Source: Halovivax limisalsi
Lineage (GTDB): Archaea > Halobacteriota > Halobacteria > Halobacteriales > Natrialbaceae
Direction of reading: 5' to 3'
Assembly (NCBI RefSeq): GCF_023093535.1
Contig: NZ_CP095757.1
Span: 62,001-126,000 of the forward strand
Length of the DNA: 64,000 bases
A model generated the notes under the pieces. That model did no database searches. It was not told the DNA's origin and saw nothing but the letters and a program-made list of their open reading frames with translations. Made by a program: the position numbers and the translations under genes. Shown piece after piece: positions 1-8,983 of the stretch; within the stretch, counting starts at the first letter, position 1; every line of letters starts with the position of its first letter.

Positions 1-716
1 GAGTTGTCGATCACGTCGCCGATGGCGGCGCCCGGGGCCACGGCGATGACGCTCCCGACGAGCCAGAACAGCAGCGCGAAACTCGCCAGCGTCACCACGA
101 AGTTGTTGGTGACGCCGGCGGCGAACATCCGCGTCTGACCGCCGCGACTCGCGTCTCGACTGCTCTCCTCGTCCGGCTGGACGAACGCCCCGATCGGCAG
201 GACGGCCAGCAGCGCGATCCCCATCGAGTCGATGTCGATGTCCTCGACGCGACAGAGCAGGCCGTGGCCACCCTCGTGGACGACGAGGCCGACGAAGAGT
301 CCGGCGACGATCCCCGGCGTCGCGGACGGCGGCAGGAAGTCGTTGAGCCCCGGGATGATGAGGATGTTTCGTGGCTGCTGGATCTGCGTCGGCTGGGGCG
401 CGAGGACGGAACTGATCGCGGCGCTGAGCAGGAAGAGGAACATCGCGACCATCACGACGAGGGCGATACCGACGCCGAAGTTCGACCACGCCCGCCAGAA
501 GCGCTTCGGACCGGCCAGCCATGAGAGAAACGCCCGACCGCGCTTGGTGTGCAGCGTCACCATCGGACCCTGGACGCTCACCCAGTCGGGCAGGTCGACG
601 CGTTTTCGAACGGCCCACAGGGCGGCCCAGTAGAGCCCGAGTCCGATCAGTATCCAGGTCAATATCGTCGACCCGAAGAGCGGCGGGACGGAGAGTGCGG
701 GGAGCACAGTTCCCAT
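1..716 (-). CDS. Site-2 protease family (M50) membrane metalloprotease, C-terminus beyond window
   Basis: This is an intramembrane zinc protease of the S2P/M50 family, which cleaves membrane-anchored substrates such as anti-sigma or regulatory proteins. The reading frame starts with ATG at 716 and runs off the left edge, so only about 238 N-terminal residues are visible. Hydrophobic segments lie near residues 14-36 and 79-102. The zinc-binding HEGGH motif is at residues 147-151 inside a hydrophobic stretch, and another membrane segment follows near the edge. It lies 128 bp downstream of lysS on the same strand, so it could be the third gene of a pyrH-lysS-protease unit. The family call rests on HExxH within a multi-pass protein; the second catalytic motif lies outside the window. 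The substrate is unknown. Confidence 0.85.
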   Translation of the reverse strand, partial: MGTVLPALSVPPLFGSTILTWILIGLGLYWAALWAVRKRVDLPDWVSVQGPMVTLHTKRGRAFLSWLAGPKRFWRAWSNFGVGIALVVMVAMFLFLLSAAISSVLAPQPTQIQQPRNILIIPGLNDFLPPSATPGIVAGLFVGLVVHEGGHGLLCRVEDIDIDSMGIALLAVLPIGAFVQPDEESSRDASRGGQTRMFAAGVTNNFVVTLASFALLFWLVGSVIAVAPGAAIGDVIDN

Positions 717-844
717 TAGTCGTCACCCCCACCGACGGGGTGGAGTGATTTGTGTCTGGCGCTTCGGCCCCTCCGTCGACGCCCACCGATTCGCCTTCGG
801 GTCCGTCAAACGGTCTGGGTCGGCCCGGTTCCGTCGCGCCCAGG

Positions 845-2683
845 TCAGCGCTCCCGGCGGAGCCGGTCGACGACGAACTCGCGGTCGAGCTTCGCGAGGA
901 ACTGCCCCAGCTTCGGCCCCTGATCGTCGTCGAAGAAGAGGCGATAGCCCGCCGCGAAGAAGTCGCCGACGGGGACGTCGTGTCGCTTCGCCGTCTCGTA
1001 GATTTCGCCTTGCAGTTCGTCGGGATCCTCGTCGCCGCCCGCCGCGACGAAGTCGGCCAGTTCGTCGAGCGCCGCCTCGGTCGCGTCGTCGAAGTCGTGG
1101 TCGGGCAACGCTGCGCGCTTGAGCTCGTAATCGAACTCGTTGCCGGTGCGACGCGCCCACGCCTGGGCGCGTTCGACGCGGGCCAGCGCGTCGGCGACGA
1201 CCGGTTCGGGCGCGTCGTCGGGAATGTGGCCCTCCGTCCGGGCGATCTCCTCGCGGATCGACGGATCGTCGGTCATCCCGAGGACGGCGGCGAACGTGTA
1301 GGGCAAGCGGACGCGATTGGGGTCGGGGCCCTCCCTGCGCCCGCCGGGGGGCTCGGATTCGGCGGCAGTAGCCGCCCCGCTTTCGGCGGCAGTTGCCGCC
1401 CCGACGACGAGTGGATAGACGCGCTCGGCGAAGCGTTTCTCGTCCTCGCTGGCGTCGACCTCCCCGAAGTAGATCCGCTCGAAGCGGTCGAACTCGTCGA
1501 CGAGCTGGTCCAGTCGCTCGACGCTGAAGTCGCGGGCCTTCGCGGGGTCCTTCGCGAAGAAGTAGCGGAGCACTTCGGGCTCGATCAGGTCGAGGACGTC
1601 AGAGACCAGGATGACGTTCCCCTCGGAAGAGGAGAAGGCCGCGCCGTCGAGCGTGAACCACTCGTAGACCATCGGCACCGGCGGCTCGTTCCCCAGGACG
1701 TTTCGGGCGATGTCCTCGCCGCTCGGCCAGGAGCCCTCGGCGTGGTCCTTGCCGAAGGGTTCGAAGTCGACGCCCAGCGCCTGCCACTGGGCGGGCCACT
1801 CGAAGCGCCAGGGGAGCTTGCCCTCGCGGAGAGTCGCGGTGCCCTCGTGGCCGCAGCCCTCGATGGTCCGGTCGCCGGCCTCGAGGTCGGTACAGCGATA
1901 GTCGACCGTGCCACCATCTCCGCCGGTGCCATCGTCGCCGTCGTCGAGATCGACGCTCGTCACCGTCTCGGTGATCTTCCCGCAGTTCTCGCAGATCGGG
2001 TTGAACGGGACGTAATCGCCGTCGGCCTCGACCGTGTCCTGGTACGTCGAGAGTACCTCGCGCGCCTGTTCGCGATTTGCGAGCAGGAATCGGGTGACGC
2101 CCTCGAGCGTGCCGTCCTCGTAGAGGTCGGTGTTCGAGAGCAGGTCGATCGGCACGTCGACCGCGTCGGCGCTCTGCTGGATGATCGTCGCGAAGTGGTC
2201 GCCGTAGGAGTCACAGCAGCCGAACGGGTCCGGGATGTCGGTGTAGGGGTGCCCCAGGTTCCGGCCGAGCGCGCCCGCGTCGACGTCGCCTAGGTCGACG
2301 AGGTTGCCGTCGAGGTCGGCGAGCGTCCGCGGGAGTTTTCGGAGCGGGTCGCGGTCGTCGGCGGTGAACACCTGCCGGACCTCGTGACCGCGCTCGCGGA
2401 GGACGTCCGCGACGAAGTACCCGCGCATGATCTCGTTGACGTTCCCGAGGTGGGGCACGCCGGACGGCGAGATGCCGCCCTTGATCACGATCGGCGCGTC
2501 GGGGTCCCGGTCGCCGGCCTCGATCCGGGAATCGACGCGCTCTTCCACGCGGTCCGCCACGGCGTCCGCCCAGAACGCGTAGTGCTCGCCGTCCCGATCC
2601 CCGTCACGGTCGCGCTGGAGGGTGTAGGGGTCCGTCCCCCCGTTCGTCTCGCCAGCGGTCGTCGATGCGTCGTCGGCGCTCAT
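845..2683 (-). CDS. lysS: Lysyl-tRNA synthetase, class I
   Basis: This enzyme charges tRNA-Lys with lysine using ATP in the cytoplasm. It is the class I form typical of archaea, not the class II LysRS of most bacteria. The 612-residue length is somewhat long for the family. The HIGH-like signature is SGVPHLGN at residues 74-81, and the KMSKS-like loop reads SSSEGN in the middle of the protein. Cysteine pairs near residues 250-275 resemble the zinc-binding insertion of this class. The N-terminal 30 residues are a low-complexity acidic stretch. Its ATG overlaps the last 4 nt of pyrH, indicating translational coupling and an operon. A short Ala/Glu-rich insertion near residues 430-450 looks like a lineage-specific halophilic loop. 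Confidence 0.95.
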   Translation of the reverse strand: MSADDASTTAGETNGGTDPYTLQRDRDGDRDGEHYAFWADAVADRVEERVDSRIEAGDRDPDAPIVIKGGISPSGVPHLGNVNEIMRGYFVADVLRERGHEVRQVFTADDRDPLRKLPRTLADLDGNLVDLGDVDAGALGRNLGHPYTDIPDPFGCCDSYGDHFATIIQQSADAVDVPIDLLSNTDLYEDGTLEGVTRFLLANREQAREVLSTYQDTVEADGDYVPFNPICENCGKITETVTSVDLDDGDDGTGGDGGTVDYRCTDLEAGDRTIEGCGHEGTATLREGKLPWRFEWPAQWQALGVDFEPFGKDHAEGSWPSGEDIARNVLGNEPPVPMVYEWFTLDGAAFSSSEGNVILVSDVLDLIEPEVLRYFFAKDPAKARDFSVERLDQLVDEFDRFERIYFGEVDASEDEKRFAERVYPLVVGAATAAESGAATAAESEPPGGRREGPDPNRVRLPYTFAAVLGMTDDPSIREEIARTEGHIPDDAPEPVVADALARVERAQAWARRTGNEFDYELKRAALPDHDFDDATEAALDELADFVAAGGDEDPDELQGEIYETAKRHDVPVGDFFAAGYRLFFDDDQGPKLGQFLAKLDREFVVDRLRRER

Positions 2684-3405
2684 CGCTCGTCGCCCGCCCA
2701 GTAGGTCGGTTCGTCCCCCGCGCCCGCGGGGAGGATGTCGGTGCCCTCGTGCGATCCGGAGCGGACGGCGCGCGCGATGCGGTCGGGATCCGTCCCGTCG
2801 AGGACGATCGTCCGCATGCCCGATCGCTCGATGATCTTCGCGGCGAGCAGGTCGACGGGCGCGGACGCTCCCGCGGTCATCTCCAGGTCCGCGATCACGT
2901 CGACGAGATCGCCGGCGGTGAGGTCGTCGAACTTCGTCGCGTCGTCGTGCTCGTTCGGATCGTCGCTGTAGACGCCGGGGACGCTCGTCGCGTAGACGAG
3001 CAGATCCGCGTCGACGTACTCCGCGAGCGCCGCGCTCACCGCGTCGGTCGTCTGGGCCGGCGCCACGCCGCCCATGACGGAGAGGCCGTCCCGCCGGAGC
3101 GCCTCGCCCGCCTCCTCGTAATCGTGGGCCGGCGCCGTCACCGAATCCTCCCCGAGCGCGGCGATCAACAGCCGCGCGTTGAGTCGCGTCACGTCGATCC
3201 CGATCTGGTCGAGTTCGATCTCGTTCGCCCCCAGACCGCGCGCCGCCTCGATGTACTCCCGGGCGACGCCGCCGCCTCCGACGACGCAGCCGACGCGACA
3301 GCCCTCGGCGACGAGGTCCTCGACGACGGCCGCGTGTTTCGATACCCGCTCCGATCCGGGTTCGGGTATCAACACGCTGCCACCGATGGAGACGACTACT
3401 TTCAT
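2680..3405 (-). CDS. pyrH: Archaeal-type UMP kinase
   Basis: UMP kinase phosphorylates UMP to UDP in pyrimidine nucleotide synthesis and belongs to the amino-acid-kinase fold. The 241-residue protein begins MKVVVSIGGSVL, the nucleotide-binding start of the fold. It contains the glycine-rich loop VVGGGGVAR and a late ASAPVDLLAAKI segment, both typical of archaeal PyrH. I chose ATG 3405 because the conserved core begins there; a 14-residue upstream extension to 3447 has no family support. It is the first gene of the pyrH-lysS pair and overlaps lysS by 4 nt. The about 200 bp upstream contain GC-rich palindromic sequence and no gene. Confidence 0.93.
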   Translation of the reverse strand: MKVVVSIGGSVLIPEPGSERVSKHAAVVEDLVAEGCRVGCVVGGGGVAREYIEAARGLGANEIELDQIGIDVTRLNARLLIAALGEDSVTAPAHDYEEAGEALRRDGLSVMGGVAPAQTTDAVSAALAEYVDADLLVYATSVPGVYSDDPNEHDDATKFDDLTAGDLVDVIADLEMTAGASAPVDLLAAKIIERSGMRTIVLDGTDPDRIARAVRSGSHEGTDILPAGAGDEPTYWAGDER

Positions 3406-3612
3406 GCTGTCGCGTCGTAACTCGGTTGGAATCTTAAGGGTTGTCAAGTGCGAGGGCTCGAGCCCAGGCGAGAGCCCTCGGGATACCGAACGGGGAGCGG
3501 AGCGACCCCCTTCGCCGTTCCGCGGTTCTCGCTCGCTTCGCGGCTCGCGGTTTCCCCGCTCGCAATTCCGAGGCGGTCACTTCGTTCCCGCCTCGCGCTC
3601 GTTCGAATCTCG

Positions 3613-4137
3613 CTACTCTTCGGGATCGATGTCGTGGCGTTCGTAGAATTCCTCCGGTGTGTCGGAGATGCGGTCGAAATCGGTGTCGAAGTAGTGTTCG
3701 TGGTGGCGGGCGACCTGCTCGACGATCCACTCGCTGAAGGCCTCGTCGAAGCGCCAGTGGCCGTCGCGCGCCGGGACCGAAAAGCGGTCGTCGGTCGCGA
3801 TGACGGCGAAGACGTGGTAGAATCCGAGGATGACGTCGCCGAACTCGCGGGCGTTCGTCGCGGTTTCCTCGCGCCGGTCCGCGAGTTCCTCGGTCCCCGC
3901 CGCCGTGAGTTCGAAGTACTTCCGGTCGGGTTCGTCCTCGCGTTCGATGCGCTCGGCCCACCCCTTCTCCTCGAACTTGTAGAGGATCGGGTACACCGAC
4001 CCGTAGGAGGGTTCCCAGTGGCCGCCGCTTAAATCCTTGATCTCCTTGAGGATCTCGTAGCCGTACCGCGGTTTCTCCTCGAGGAGTTCGAGAACGAGAT
4101 AGGCGATGAGGCCCTTCGGCGGTCCACTTTTCCGCAT
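3613..4137 (-). CDS. PadR-family transcriptional regulator
   Basis: This 174-residue protein has the PadR winged-helix signature near its N-terminus: GLIAYLVLELLEEKPRYGYE, then a segment around GGHWEPSYGSVYPILYKFEE, and a wing ending in RKYFELTAAG. PadR proteins are usually ligand-responsive repressors that bind DNA as dimers through this domain. The C-terminal half is helical and would be the dimerisation or sensing part. The ATG at 4137 follows an AT-rich TATA-like stretch, which suits a leaderless or short-leader haloarchaeal transcript. It is transcribed divergently from the haem-protein gene pitA across 172 bp, so control of pitA, of itself, or both is plausible. That last point is inference from position. 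Confidence 0.88.
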   Translation of the reverse strand: MRKSGPPKGLIAYLVLELLEEKPRYGYEILKEIKDLSGGHWEPSYGSVYPILYKFEEKGWAERIEREDEPDRKYFELTAAGTEELADRREETATNAREFGDVILGFYHVFAVIATDDRFSVPARDGHWRFDEAFSEWIVEQVARHHEHYFDTDFDRISDTPEEFYERHDIDPEE

Positions 4138-4309
4138 GTGTTGAACGATAATAAACGGGCGGTGGTAAAGGGTTTCGGATGCGCACACAAACCGCCGATC
4201 CCGCGCCGCCGGGCGCCTGTGGCCGACGGTGAGCCGAGCGCGGCCCGTCGAACGGCGAAGGTGGGCCGGAATCCGGTCATTCTTGTCGAGTGCGCGCGAA
4301 GCGTGGGCT

Positions 4310-5902
4310 ATGGAACGACGGACGCCACCCGACACCGCCGAAGGCTGGTACGTACTCCACGACTTCCGGACGGTCGACTGGAACGCCTGGCGCGAGGCCC
4401 CCGACCGGCGCCGCGAGCGAGCGATCGCCGAGGGCGTCGACTACCTGCGGGCGGCCGAGCGCGTCGCGGACGCCGAGGAGGGCGCCTCGGCGACCGCCGC
4501 GATCCTCGGCCACGAGGCCGATCTCCTCGTCGTGCACCTGCGCCCGTCGCTCGCCGACCTGAACGTCCTCGAACGCCGATTCGAGCAAACGGCGTTCGCG
4601 ACGTTCACCGAGCGCAGCGACTCCTACGTCTCCGTCACCGAAGCCTCCGGCTACGCAGGCGCCAGCGACTACTTCGACCCCGACGCGGAGGCCGATCCCG
4701 GCATGAAACGGTACATCGAATCGCGGCTCTATCCCGACATCCCCGACGCGGACTACCTGAGCTTCTACCCGATGGACAAGCGGCGCGATCCAGAGTACAA
4801 CTGGTACGACATGCCGTTCGACGAACGGGCCGAACACATGTCCAGTCACGGCGAAATCGGCAAGACCTACGCCGGCAAGGTCCGACAGATCATCTCCGGC
4901 AGCGCCGGCCTCGACGACCACGAGTGGGGCGTCACGCTCTTCGGCGACGACCCGGCCGACATCAAGGACCTGCTCTACGAGATGCGCTTCGACCCGTCCA
5001 GTTCGAAGTACGCCGAGTTCGGCCGGTTCCGCCTCGGTCAGCGCTTCGACCCGGCGAACCTCCGCGCGTTCATGGCCGGCGAATCGCTGACCGGCGAACC
5101 GGACGCCGGCGACGGGCACCCACGCGCGGCCGGAACCGGACGCGAACACGGCGGCGAGGCGAACGGCCACCCGACCGGTGGCGAGTCGGGCGGCCACCAC
5201 GACGGCGCTCGCGGCGATTCGCCGCACGGGCAGGACGACTCGGCCCACGGACACGGTGGCGGTGACGGCCATCACCACGGGGGCGAGTCCGGGGACCCGC
5301 CCGGCGACGTCCGGAGCGAACTCGACGAGCTCGGCGTCTACGCCGGCCAGCCCCACGGCGAGGACGTCCGCGCGGTCGTCCTCTACTCCGCGGCCGATCC
5401 CGACGAACTCTTCGGGGAGGTCGACGGGCTCCGGACGAACTTCGACCACTACGACACGCACGTGAAGACGGCGGTGTACGAACCCACGGAGGTCGCGAGC
5501 GACGACGCCGAGACCGCCGTCGTCAGCCTCTGGGAGACCGAGAGCGCGGCGGAGACGGCGGCCGGGTTCCTCGCGGACCTGCCGGAGGTCGTCAGGCAAG
5601 CAGGAGACGATTCAGCGGATTCCTGGGGGACGATGGGGATGTTCTACGCCGTCAAACCCGAGCGCAGAGCCGACTTCGTCGGCACCTTCGCCGACGTCGG
5701 CGAGACCCTGGACGGGATGGACGGCCACCGCAAGACCGACCTGCTCGCGAACCGCGAGGACGAGAACGACATGTTCATCGCCAGCCGCTGGGACTCCCGC
5801 GAGGACGCGATGGAGTTCTTCCGGAGCGACGACTTCGCCGAAACCGTCGAGTACGGCCGGGACATCCTCGAAGAGCGGCCGCGGCACGTCTTTCTGGCCT
5901 GA
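4310..5902 (+). CDS. pitA: Chlorite dismutase-like / antibiotic-biosynthesis-monooxygenase fusion haem protein (PitA type)
   Basis: This 530-residue fusion is characteristic of haloarchaea. Residues 1 to about 245 form a chlorite-dismutase/HemQ-like domain; His180, in the context SHGEIGKTYAGKV, matches the family's proximal haem ligand position. Residues about 265-330 are a hydrophilic linker very rich in His, Gly and Asp. Residues about 335-530 look like antibiotic-biosynthesis-monooxygenase/Dabb-type ferredoxin-like repeats. The Cld-like half may act in haem synthesis (coprohaem decarboxylation) or haem-based oxidant handling. The His-rich linker could bind metals. I chose ATG 4310 because the recognisable domain begins there. 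It is divergent from the padR-like gene. The function of the second half is not evident from sequence. Confidence 0.85.
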   Translation: MERRTPPDTAEGWYVLHDFRTVDWNAWREAPDRRRERAIAEGVDYLRAAERVADAEEGASATAAILGHEADLLVVHLRPSLADLNVLERRFEQTAFATFTERSDSYVSVTEASGYAGASDYFDPDAEADPGMKRYIESRLYPDIPDADYLSFYPMDKRRDPEYNWYDMPFDERAEHMSSHGEIGKTYAGKVRQIISGSAGLDDHEWGVTLFGDDPADIKDLLYEMRFDPSSSKYAEFGRFRLGQRFDPANLRAFMAGESLTGEPDAGDGHPRAAGTGREHGGEANGHPTGGESGGHHDGARGDSPHGQDDSAHGHGGGDGHHHGGESGDPPGDVRSELDELGVYAGQPHGEDVRAVVLYSAADPDELFGEVDGLRTNFDHYDTHVKTAVYEPTEVASDDAETAVVSLWETESAAETAAGFLADLPEVVRQAGDDSADSWGTMGMFYAVKPERRADFVGTFADVGETLDGMDGHRKTDLLANREDENDMFIASRWDSREDAMEFFRSDDFAETVEYGRDILEERPRHVFLA

Positions 5903-5920
5903 TCGGCCGCGAAATTCCGT

Positions 5921-6103
5921 CTAGATGCCGTCTCGGGTCGGCTCGTAAAAGAAGTAGCCAGCGACGGCCGCGAGGCCGAGGACGAGCGTGAGGTAGGGCC
6001 AGTTGCCGCGCTCGGTACCCGTGAGATGAGCGTGCAGCTGCACGAAGATAGCGAGGCCGACGTGGGCGAACGCCGTCGCCAGGAGGAAGCTCTGGAGTTG
6101 CAT
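5921..6103 (-). CDS. Small two-helix membrane protein, unknown function
   Basis: This 60-residue protein begins MQLQSFLLATAFAHVGLAIF, a first transmembrane helix, and has a second at about residues 38-55 followed by a charged tail. An alternative start at 6136 would add 11 polar residues, which is less likely ahead of a membrane helix. It lies convergent to pitA, 18 bp beyond its stop. I see no motif that suggests a function. Small two-helix proteins of this kind are common in haloarchaea. Confidence 0.6.
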   Translation of the reverse strand: MQLQSFLLATAFAHVGLAIFVQLHAHLTGTERGNWPYLTLVLGLAAVAGYFFYEPTRDGI

Positions 6104-6222
6104 CTCGTATCGTCGGCGTTCGTGCGAACGAGCCAAATCGGTTACGAAGGAGCCCGGACGGTTCGAGCGAGCCGATCCGGTACGCTCGGGTTCGGTCGAG
6201 GCAACCGGCTTTCGGGGCCGGC

Positions 6223-6807
6223 TCAGTCCTGCTTTCGCCCCAGCGTGTGAAACTCCTCGTTCGGGCGCATGTCGGCGAACATGGCCATCCGATTCGAGAG
6301 GTTAAACAGCGCCGTCACGGCGCCGATGTCCCAGATTTCCTCCTCGCTGAAGCCGACCTCCCGGAGCCGGTCGAGGTCCTCGCGGGTGACCTCGGCCGGG
6401 CGCTCGGTGAGTTTCACGGCGACGTCCAGCATCGCCTTGTGTTGATCGCTGATATCGGCCGTCCGGTAGTTCGCGACCAGCTGGTCGGCCAGCAGCGGGT
6501 CCTCGGCGTAGATGCGAACGAGCGCGCCGTGGGCGACGTTGCAGTAGTAGCAGTGGTTGACGCCCGAGACGGCGACGATCAGCATCTCGATCTCCGCTCG
6601 TTCGAGGGCCGCGTCGTCGACGATCGCGTCGTGATACGCGAAGAACGCCCGGAAGTGCGAGGGTTTGTACGCGAAGCCGGCGAAGACGTTCGGGGTGAAG
6701 CCGGCGCGCTCGGTCTCGTCCTCGATTCGGTCTCGCAGGTCCTCGGGCAGGGCTTCGACGTCCGGGACCGGGAAGTTCTCCATCGCGTCGTCCGCGAGTT
6801 CGACCAT
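6223..6807 (-). CDS. AhpD-like peroxidase-related protein (carboxymuconolactone decarboxylase fold)
   Basis: This 194-residue protein carries the AhpD-type redox motif NHCYYCNVAHG, a CxxC pair followed by the catalytic His. It sits in an all-helical carboxymuconolactone-decarboxylase-like fold. Members reduce alkyl hydroperoxides or act as thiol-dependent peroxidase-related enzymes. The ATG at 6807 gives MVELADDAMENFPVPDVEAL, the usual N-terminus. A longer frame up to 6954 adds Arg-rich sequence unlike a haloarchaeal protein, so I rejected it. The next genes on the same strand are small and unrelated, so no operon role is evident. Confidence 0.85.
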   Translation of the reverse strand: MVELADDAMENFPVPDVEALPEDLRDRIEDETERAGFTPNVFAGFAYKPSHFRAFFAYHDAIVDDAALERAEIEMLIVAVSGVNHCYYCNVAHGALVRIYAEDPLLADQLVANYRTADISDQHKAMLDVAVKLTERPAEVTREDLDRLREVGFSEEEIWDIGAVTALFNLSNRMAMFADMRPNEEFHTLGRKQD

Positions 6808-6964
6808 ACGGGTACTCCAATCGGGGCTCACTTGTCGACATCGGTCCGCCCGCACGTCAGACTCGAAGCGTCGCGAACGACGTTCCCCCGCGGCGCGGGC
6901 GCGCCGGAGACGGGCGGGCGAGAATCGAACGAATGGGCTGGGGATGGCGCGCAAACCCGACGCG

Positions 6965-7129
6965 TTACTCGGTTCGGTCGACGTCGACGCGCTCTTTCAG
7001 CGCTTCCAGTCCGTCCGCGTCGGCGAGCTCCTCCAGGCGCTCCTTGAAGTGGCGCTCGCAGAGACCGACCGTGATCCCGCCGGACTCGGCGGTGAACGCG
7101 GCCGATCGATCGCAGTAGTGACAGTGCAT
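6965..7129 (-). CDS. Small zinc-ribbon-like protein (54 aa)
   Basis: This 54-residue protein starts MHCHYCDRSAAFTAESGGI and continues GLCERHFKERLEEL. It therefore has a CxxC pair and a later C-x2-H pair that could bind one zinc ion, followed by a charged helix. It resembles a haloarchaeal family of very small zinc-binding proteins (I recall DUF6757, unverified). The ATG at 7129 begins directly at the metal motif. The function is unknown; such proteins are often nucleic-acid or protein adaptors. It lies between the AhpD-like gene and the PHP gene, all on the minus strand. Confidence 0.7.
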   Translation of the reverse strand: MHCHYCDRSAAFTAESGGITVGLCERHFKERLEELADADGLEALKERVDVDRTE

Positions 7130-7211
7130 GGTCGGCCTAGGACCGCGGCCCGTTTGAACCCACCGCTCTCCACCGAACCTACCGCGACCGACGGCCCGCC
7201 GCGTCGACCGG

Positions 7212-8009
7212 TCAGTCCTCGATCGGGAGCGACGTCCAGTCCGCTCGATCCAGCCCTGCACGTCCGAGTCGATCGTCGTGGGCGTCGCTCCCGCCGGTGA
7301 CGGCCAGCCCGTGTTCCTCGATCGCTCGATCGACCGGCGAGAGATCGACGGCGTCGCCGTACGGGTACGCTCGTTCGACGGCGTCGACGTTTCTCGCGAG
7401 CGCGAGGGCGTCGCCCGGATCGCGATATCTGAGCGGGTGGGCGAGCGAAACGAGGTCGCAGGCGTCGGCGAGCAGGTCCCGGCCGCGGTCGAACGAGGGG
7501 ATCTCCCGCGGGACGTAACACGGCCCGTCGTCGCCGATCAGTTCGTCGAACGCATCCCCGTAGTCGAGGTCGGTCGCCGGGCTGGCGTCGATCGCGCGGG
7601 CGATGTGGGGCCGGCCGAAACCGCGCCCCGGATCGACGTCGAGGTCGATATCGAGGCGGGATTCGACTCGCTCGCTCATCGCACGTCCCCGTTCCCGTCG
7701 GTTCGCCTGGATCCCGTCGAGGGCCTCCAGAAGCGCGTCCGTGTGGTCGACGCCGTAGCCGAGCAGATCGATTCGCGCGCCGGTCGCCGTCTCGACCCTG
7801 AGTTCGATCCCGCTCACGACCGTGATCGGTCGATCGCCCGACCGGTCCGTCCGGATCCCCGAAAACGGCGCGACGGCGTCGTGATCCGTGATCGCCACCA
7901 CCGAGAGGCCCGCCGTCCTGGCCGCATCGGCCACGGCCGCCGGATCCAGCGACCCGTCCGATCGCGTGGTATGGACGTGCAGATCCGCGTACGGACCAGT
8001 TTCAGTCAC
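7212..8009 (-). CDS. PHP-domain metal-dependent phosphoesterase
   Basis: The 265-residue protein is a complete PHP domain. The motifs appear in order: ADLHVHTTRSDG at the N-terminus, AITDHD near residue 40, a GIELR segment, SLAHPLRY, and GGSDAH near the C-terminus. These supply the His/Asp ligands of a multinuclear metal site that hydrolyses phosphoesters, often nucleotides or short RNA ends. I chose GTG 8009 because it begins a few residues before the first motif; a TTG at 8036 would add nine residues. It is divergent from the DUF5789-like gene at 8217. The substrate cannot be read from sequence. Confidence 0.82.
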   Translation of the reverse strand: MTETGPYADLHVHTTRSDGSLDPAAVADAARTAGLSVVAITDHDAVAPFSGIRTDRSGDRPITVVSGIELRVETATGARIDLLGYGVDHTDALLEALDGIQANRRERGRAMSERVESRLDIDLDVDPGRGFGRPHIARAIDASPATDLDYGDAFDELIGDDGPCYVPREIPSFDRGRDLLADACDLVSLAHPLRYRDPGDALALARNVDAVERAYPYGDAVDLSPVDRAIEEHGLAVTGGSDAHDDRLGRAGLDRADWTSLPIED

Positions 8010-8216
8010 ACGCAATCGGACGGTCCAGCACGCCAAAGGCGTTGTGTCGCGTCCGGTCGCGAGGCCTCGCGTCGGCGACGAGCGGTTCGTTTGGCGGTGG
8101 CGATTCGCCGTCCGGGGCTGGCAATGGGTTCGAGTGTCGGCCCCGTTCGAGACGGTGTCGCACCCCTTTCTTCATGGTAAATAGTTAAGTTTGGGGCCGG
8201 CGTCGGGTCCCACGTA

Positions 8217-8504
8217 ATGCCCACAGCCGGCACCGTCAGATTCACGGACGATATCGAGTACCCGATCACGTCGGCGGCCCTGGTCGACGCGTACGGAAAT
8301 CGGTCGATCGACCTCCCGAACGGCACCGAGACCGTCGGCGAGGTGCTCGACCGCGTCGCACCCGAGACGTTCGAGACGGCAGAGGAAGTCGAACTCACGC
8401 TGCAGAGCGCGCTGAGTCGGAAAGCCATCGGCCGCTACGGGTACAGCGACCGCGATCCGACGCCGCCGGGAAGTCCCTACAGCCCCGCCACCCTCTCCTT
8501 CTGA
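8217..8504 (+). CDS. DUF5789-like small haloarchaeal protein
   Basis: This 95-residue acidic protein contains a compact domain with a TVGEVLDRVAPETFETAEEV segment followed by AIGRYGYSDRDP. I associate that pattern with the haloarchaeal DUF5789 family (recalled, not searched). The family often occurs as small stand-alone proteins of unknown role, possibly regulatory. The ATG at 8217 lies about 30 bp downstream of an AT-rich stretch (aaatagttaa near 8178), which fits a leaderless promoter. No functional partner is evident next to it. Confidence 0.72.
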   Translation: MPTAGTVRFTDDIEYPITSAALVDAYGNRSIDLPNGTETVGEVLDRVAPETFETAEEVELTLQSALSRKAIGRYGYSDRDPTPPGSPYSPATLSF

Positions 8505-8610
8505 CGTCGCGTCGACGGCCTGGCAAGCGGCCGGGAAACCCCCGTCGACGGCCGTGAACTCCCTCGTCGAGCAACGGCGACCGACGACCCGGAAAGTAAA
8601 GTAGTACGGC

Positions 8611-8844
8611 ATGGTACCAGTGAGCATGGTACCGTCGATCGGGTTCGGGATTCCCGTCGCCGGCCTCTTCGTCGGGCTGGTCGTCATGCTGGTCGGGATC
8701 TTCATGGGCGGTCTCACGCCCGTCGCGTTCGCCGGCATCGCTATCGCCTTCGCCGGCATCGTCGCCCTCCTGCTGGCAGTGGTCTCGGCTCCGCGCGATA
8801 CGTCGGAACGCGGCGAACGGGCGACCGACGAACGGGCACACTGA
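8611..8844 (+). CDS. Small two-helix membrane protein
   Basis: This protein of up to 77 residues has two hydrophobic helices, about residues 10-30 and 37-60, joined by a Gly-rich turn, and a hydrophilic C-terminal tail ending in a charged segment. Two in-frame ATG codons, 8611 and 8626, are both plausible; the second removes only five residues. No catalytic motif is visible. It is a small integral membrane protein of unknown function, possibly found only in haloarchaea. Confidence 0.55.
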   Translation: MVPVSMVPSIGFGIPVAGLFVGLVVMLVGIFMGGLTPVAFAGIAIAFAGIVALLLAVVSAPRDTSERGERATDERAH

Positions 8845-8983
8845 CGGAAGGGTGCGTGACGGACTCGAGCGCAGCCGAGCACGAGCGACCGGGCCGAGAC
8901 CGGCCGCGCATCGACGGTCGATCACCGACGAACGCGATCACCGCGCGGATCGTGAACTCGACGCCGTCACTAGACGCGTTCGC

